This document shows, in pieces, positions 8,733-9,191 of a stretch of 9,191 nucleotides of DNA. Source of the DNA: an uncultured Mycoplasmataceae bacterium (lineage in GTDB: Bacteria; Bacillota_I; Bacilli_A; Mycoplasmatales; Mycoplasmoidaceae); NCBI GenBank assembly GCA_949289925.1, contig CASEPW010000039.1, forward strand, positions 1 to 9,191. Direction: 5' to 3'. Position numbers and translations under genes: made by a program. Within the stretch, counting starts at the first letter, position 1, and each line of letters starts with the position of its first letter. Below the pieces are notes generated by a model. It was not told where the DNA came from and did not search any database. It was given only the letters and a program-made list of their open reading frames with translations.

Positions 8733-8956
8733 TATTTTCTAGAATTTAGAATATTCTTAATAGCTCTAATTTTTTCATCGCTAAGTTTTTCGTTTTCTAA
8801 TTTATATAATAATTCATCATTTGAGTAATCTAAAAATTCATCTTCAAGTTCACTATTTGAAACATTATTTAAATCAAAAGCTTTAGTTGGTTGAACTTCA
8901 ACTTTCTTGTAATTTTCTTGTTCATAATCAAGGTCGAATTTTAATTTTTTGTCCAT
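8732..8956 (-). CDS. Acidic 74-aa protein of unknown function, coupled to dnaE
   Basis: I do not recognise this protein. It starts at ATG 8954-8956 behind a good AAGAGG (8965-8970) and ends at TAA 8732-8734, sharing a base with the dnaE start. It is soluble and acidic, with no membrane segment: MDKKLKFDLDYEQENYKK at the front, a Glu/Asp-rich middle (NSELEDEFLDYSNDELLYKLE) and a likely amphipathic helical end (LSDEKIRAIKNILNSRK). Being first in the unit and coupled to dnaE, it could help set DnaE expression or act on the polymerase, but this is context only. The ribosome binding site and overlapping stop make it a real gene with good confidence. Confidence 0.75.
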   Translation of the reverse strand: MDKKLKFDLDYEQENYKKVEVQPTKAFDLNNVSNSELEDEFLDYSNDELLYKLENEKLSDEKIRAIKNILNSRK

Positions 8957-8964
8957 GATAATAA

Positions 8965-8970
8965 CCTCTT
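8965..8970 (-). promoter_or_regulatory. Ribosome binding site of the 74-aa gene
   Basis: AAGAGG lies eight bases before the ATG at 8954-8956. It is the clearest ribosome binding site in the right-hand unit and supports this start. Confidence 0.65.
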
Positions 8971-8980
8971 ACATAATATC

Positions 8981-8991
8981 ATTATATTATA
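8981..8991 (-). promoter_or_regulatory. Candidate -10 box for the 74-aa gene-dnaE unit
   Basis: Two overlapping TATAAT hexamers on the minus strand (8981-8986 and 8986-8991) precede the ribosome binding site by about ten bases. A start near 8974-8979 would leave a short leader that still includes AAGAGG. No clear -35 is seen. Confidence 0.45.
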
Positions 8992-9005
8992 TTTAATTTT
9001 TTTTG

Positions 9006-9011
9006 TATAAT
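9006..9011 (+). promoter_or_regulatory. Candidate -10 box for asnS
   Basis: TATAAT, preceded by TTTTG, ends seven bases before the asnS ATG. A start at the normal distance would fall at about 9018-9019, on or next to the initiation codon, implying a message with almost no leader. Confidence 0.5.
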
Positions 9012-9018
9012 TAAAGTT

Positions 9019-9191
9019 ATGAATGGTATGACAATTAGAAAACTTTATGAATTAGCAAATGATAACAAATTAGACAATAACATTGAATTGGAAATATTAG
9101 GTTGAGTAAAAACTAATAGAGATAATAAAACTTTTGGTTTTATATCAATTGTTGATGGTTCAACAATAAAACAAATGCAAGTTGTTTATAA
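9019..9191 (+). CDS. asnS: Asparaginyl-tRNA synthetase, N-terminal part (cut by window edge)
   Basis: This cytoplasmic enzyme charges tRNA-Asn with asparagine using ATP. Only the first 57 residues are in the window. They match the N-terminal anticodon-binding OB domain of AsnRS: MTIRKLYELANDNKLDNN, then LEILGWVKTNRDNKTFGFI, where TGA encodes the Trp of the family G-W-V-[KR]-x-x-R-x-S/N-K block, then IVDGSTIKQMQVVY (family N-D-G-[ST]-x-x-x-x-[IL]-Q-V-V). The catalytic class II core lies outside. Two starts are possible, ATG 9019 and ATG 9028. Neither has a visible ribosome binding site. Lysyl- and aspartyl-tRNA synthetases share this fold, but the block pattern fits AsnRS best. It is the only plus-strand gene and diverges from the dnaE unit. 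Confidence 0.88.

Noticed and set aside
1..9191. CRISPR array, insertion sequence, phage, toxin-antitoxin or defence genes, and tRNA or rRNA genes
   Set aside because: I saw no spaced repeats, transposase-like frames, terminal inverted repeats or conserved RNA gene segments on either strand.

Overview
The window reads as a Mollicutes (mycoplasma) chromosome. It is very AT-rich. Genes only come out full length if TGA is read as tryptophan (genetic code 4): dnaE, the 5'-3' exonuclease, the carnitine acyltransferase, ptb, the TDT transporter and asnS all have TGA at family-conserved Trp or otherwise well-aligned positions. DnaE beside a stand-alone 5'-3' exonuclease, and a carnitine/choline acyltransferase, fit a mycoplasma. 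I cannot fix the species.

Layout. Everything except asnS is on the minus strand, so the order below follows transcription from right to left. A short AT-rich divergent promoter region (8957-9018) separates asnS (plus strand, cut by the window edge) from a minus-strand run: an acidic 74-aa protein of unknown role (8732-8956), dnaE (5880-8732), a stand-alone 5'-3' exonuclease (4987-5859), a TDT/SLAC1-type membrane transporter (3841-4980) and a basic 140-aa protein of unknown role ending in five arginines (3398-3820). Gaps are 20 bases or less, and the 74-aa gene and dnaE overlap by one base.

A second minus-strand unit follows a 140-base gap that holds a candidate -10 box and a leader of about 100 bases with a hairpin touching the ribosome binding site. 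It contains a carnitine/choline O-acyltransferase broken by a one-base frameshift (1510-3257), phosphate butyryltransferase ptb (590-1498), the first third of an MFS transporter gene (about 104-580) and the last part of an acetate kinase gene (1 to about 103). The last two are joined near position 100 and carry several frameshifts and a nonsense codon.

How the genes work together. The left unit makes biochemical sense as an ATP-yielding chain: acylcarnitine + CoA gives acyl-CoA, Ptb converts that to acyl-phosphate, and an acyl kinase makes ATP. An MFS carrier could move a substrate or product. This assignment is an inference from gene content and order. In this sequence the chain is damaged at the acyltransferase, transporter and kinase, with only ptb intact. 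The right unit pairs a DNA polymerase with a flap/primer-removing nuclease, which suggests repair or Okazaki-fragment processing. I found no RNA genes, CRISPR array, insertion sequence, phage genes or defence system.
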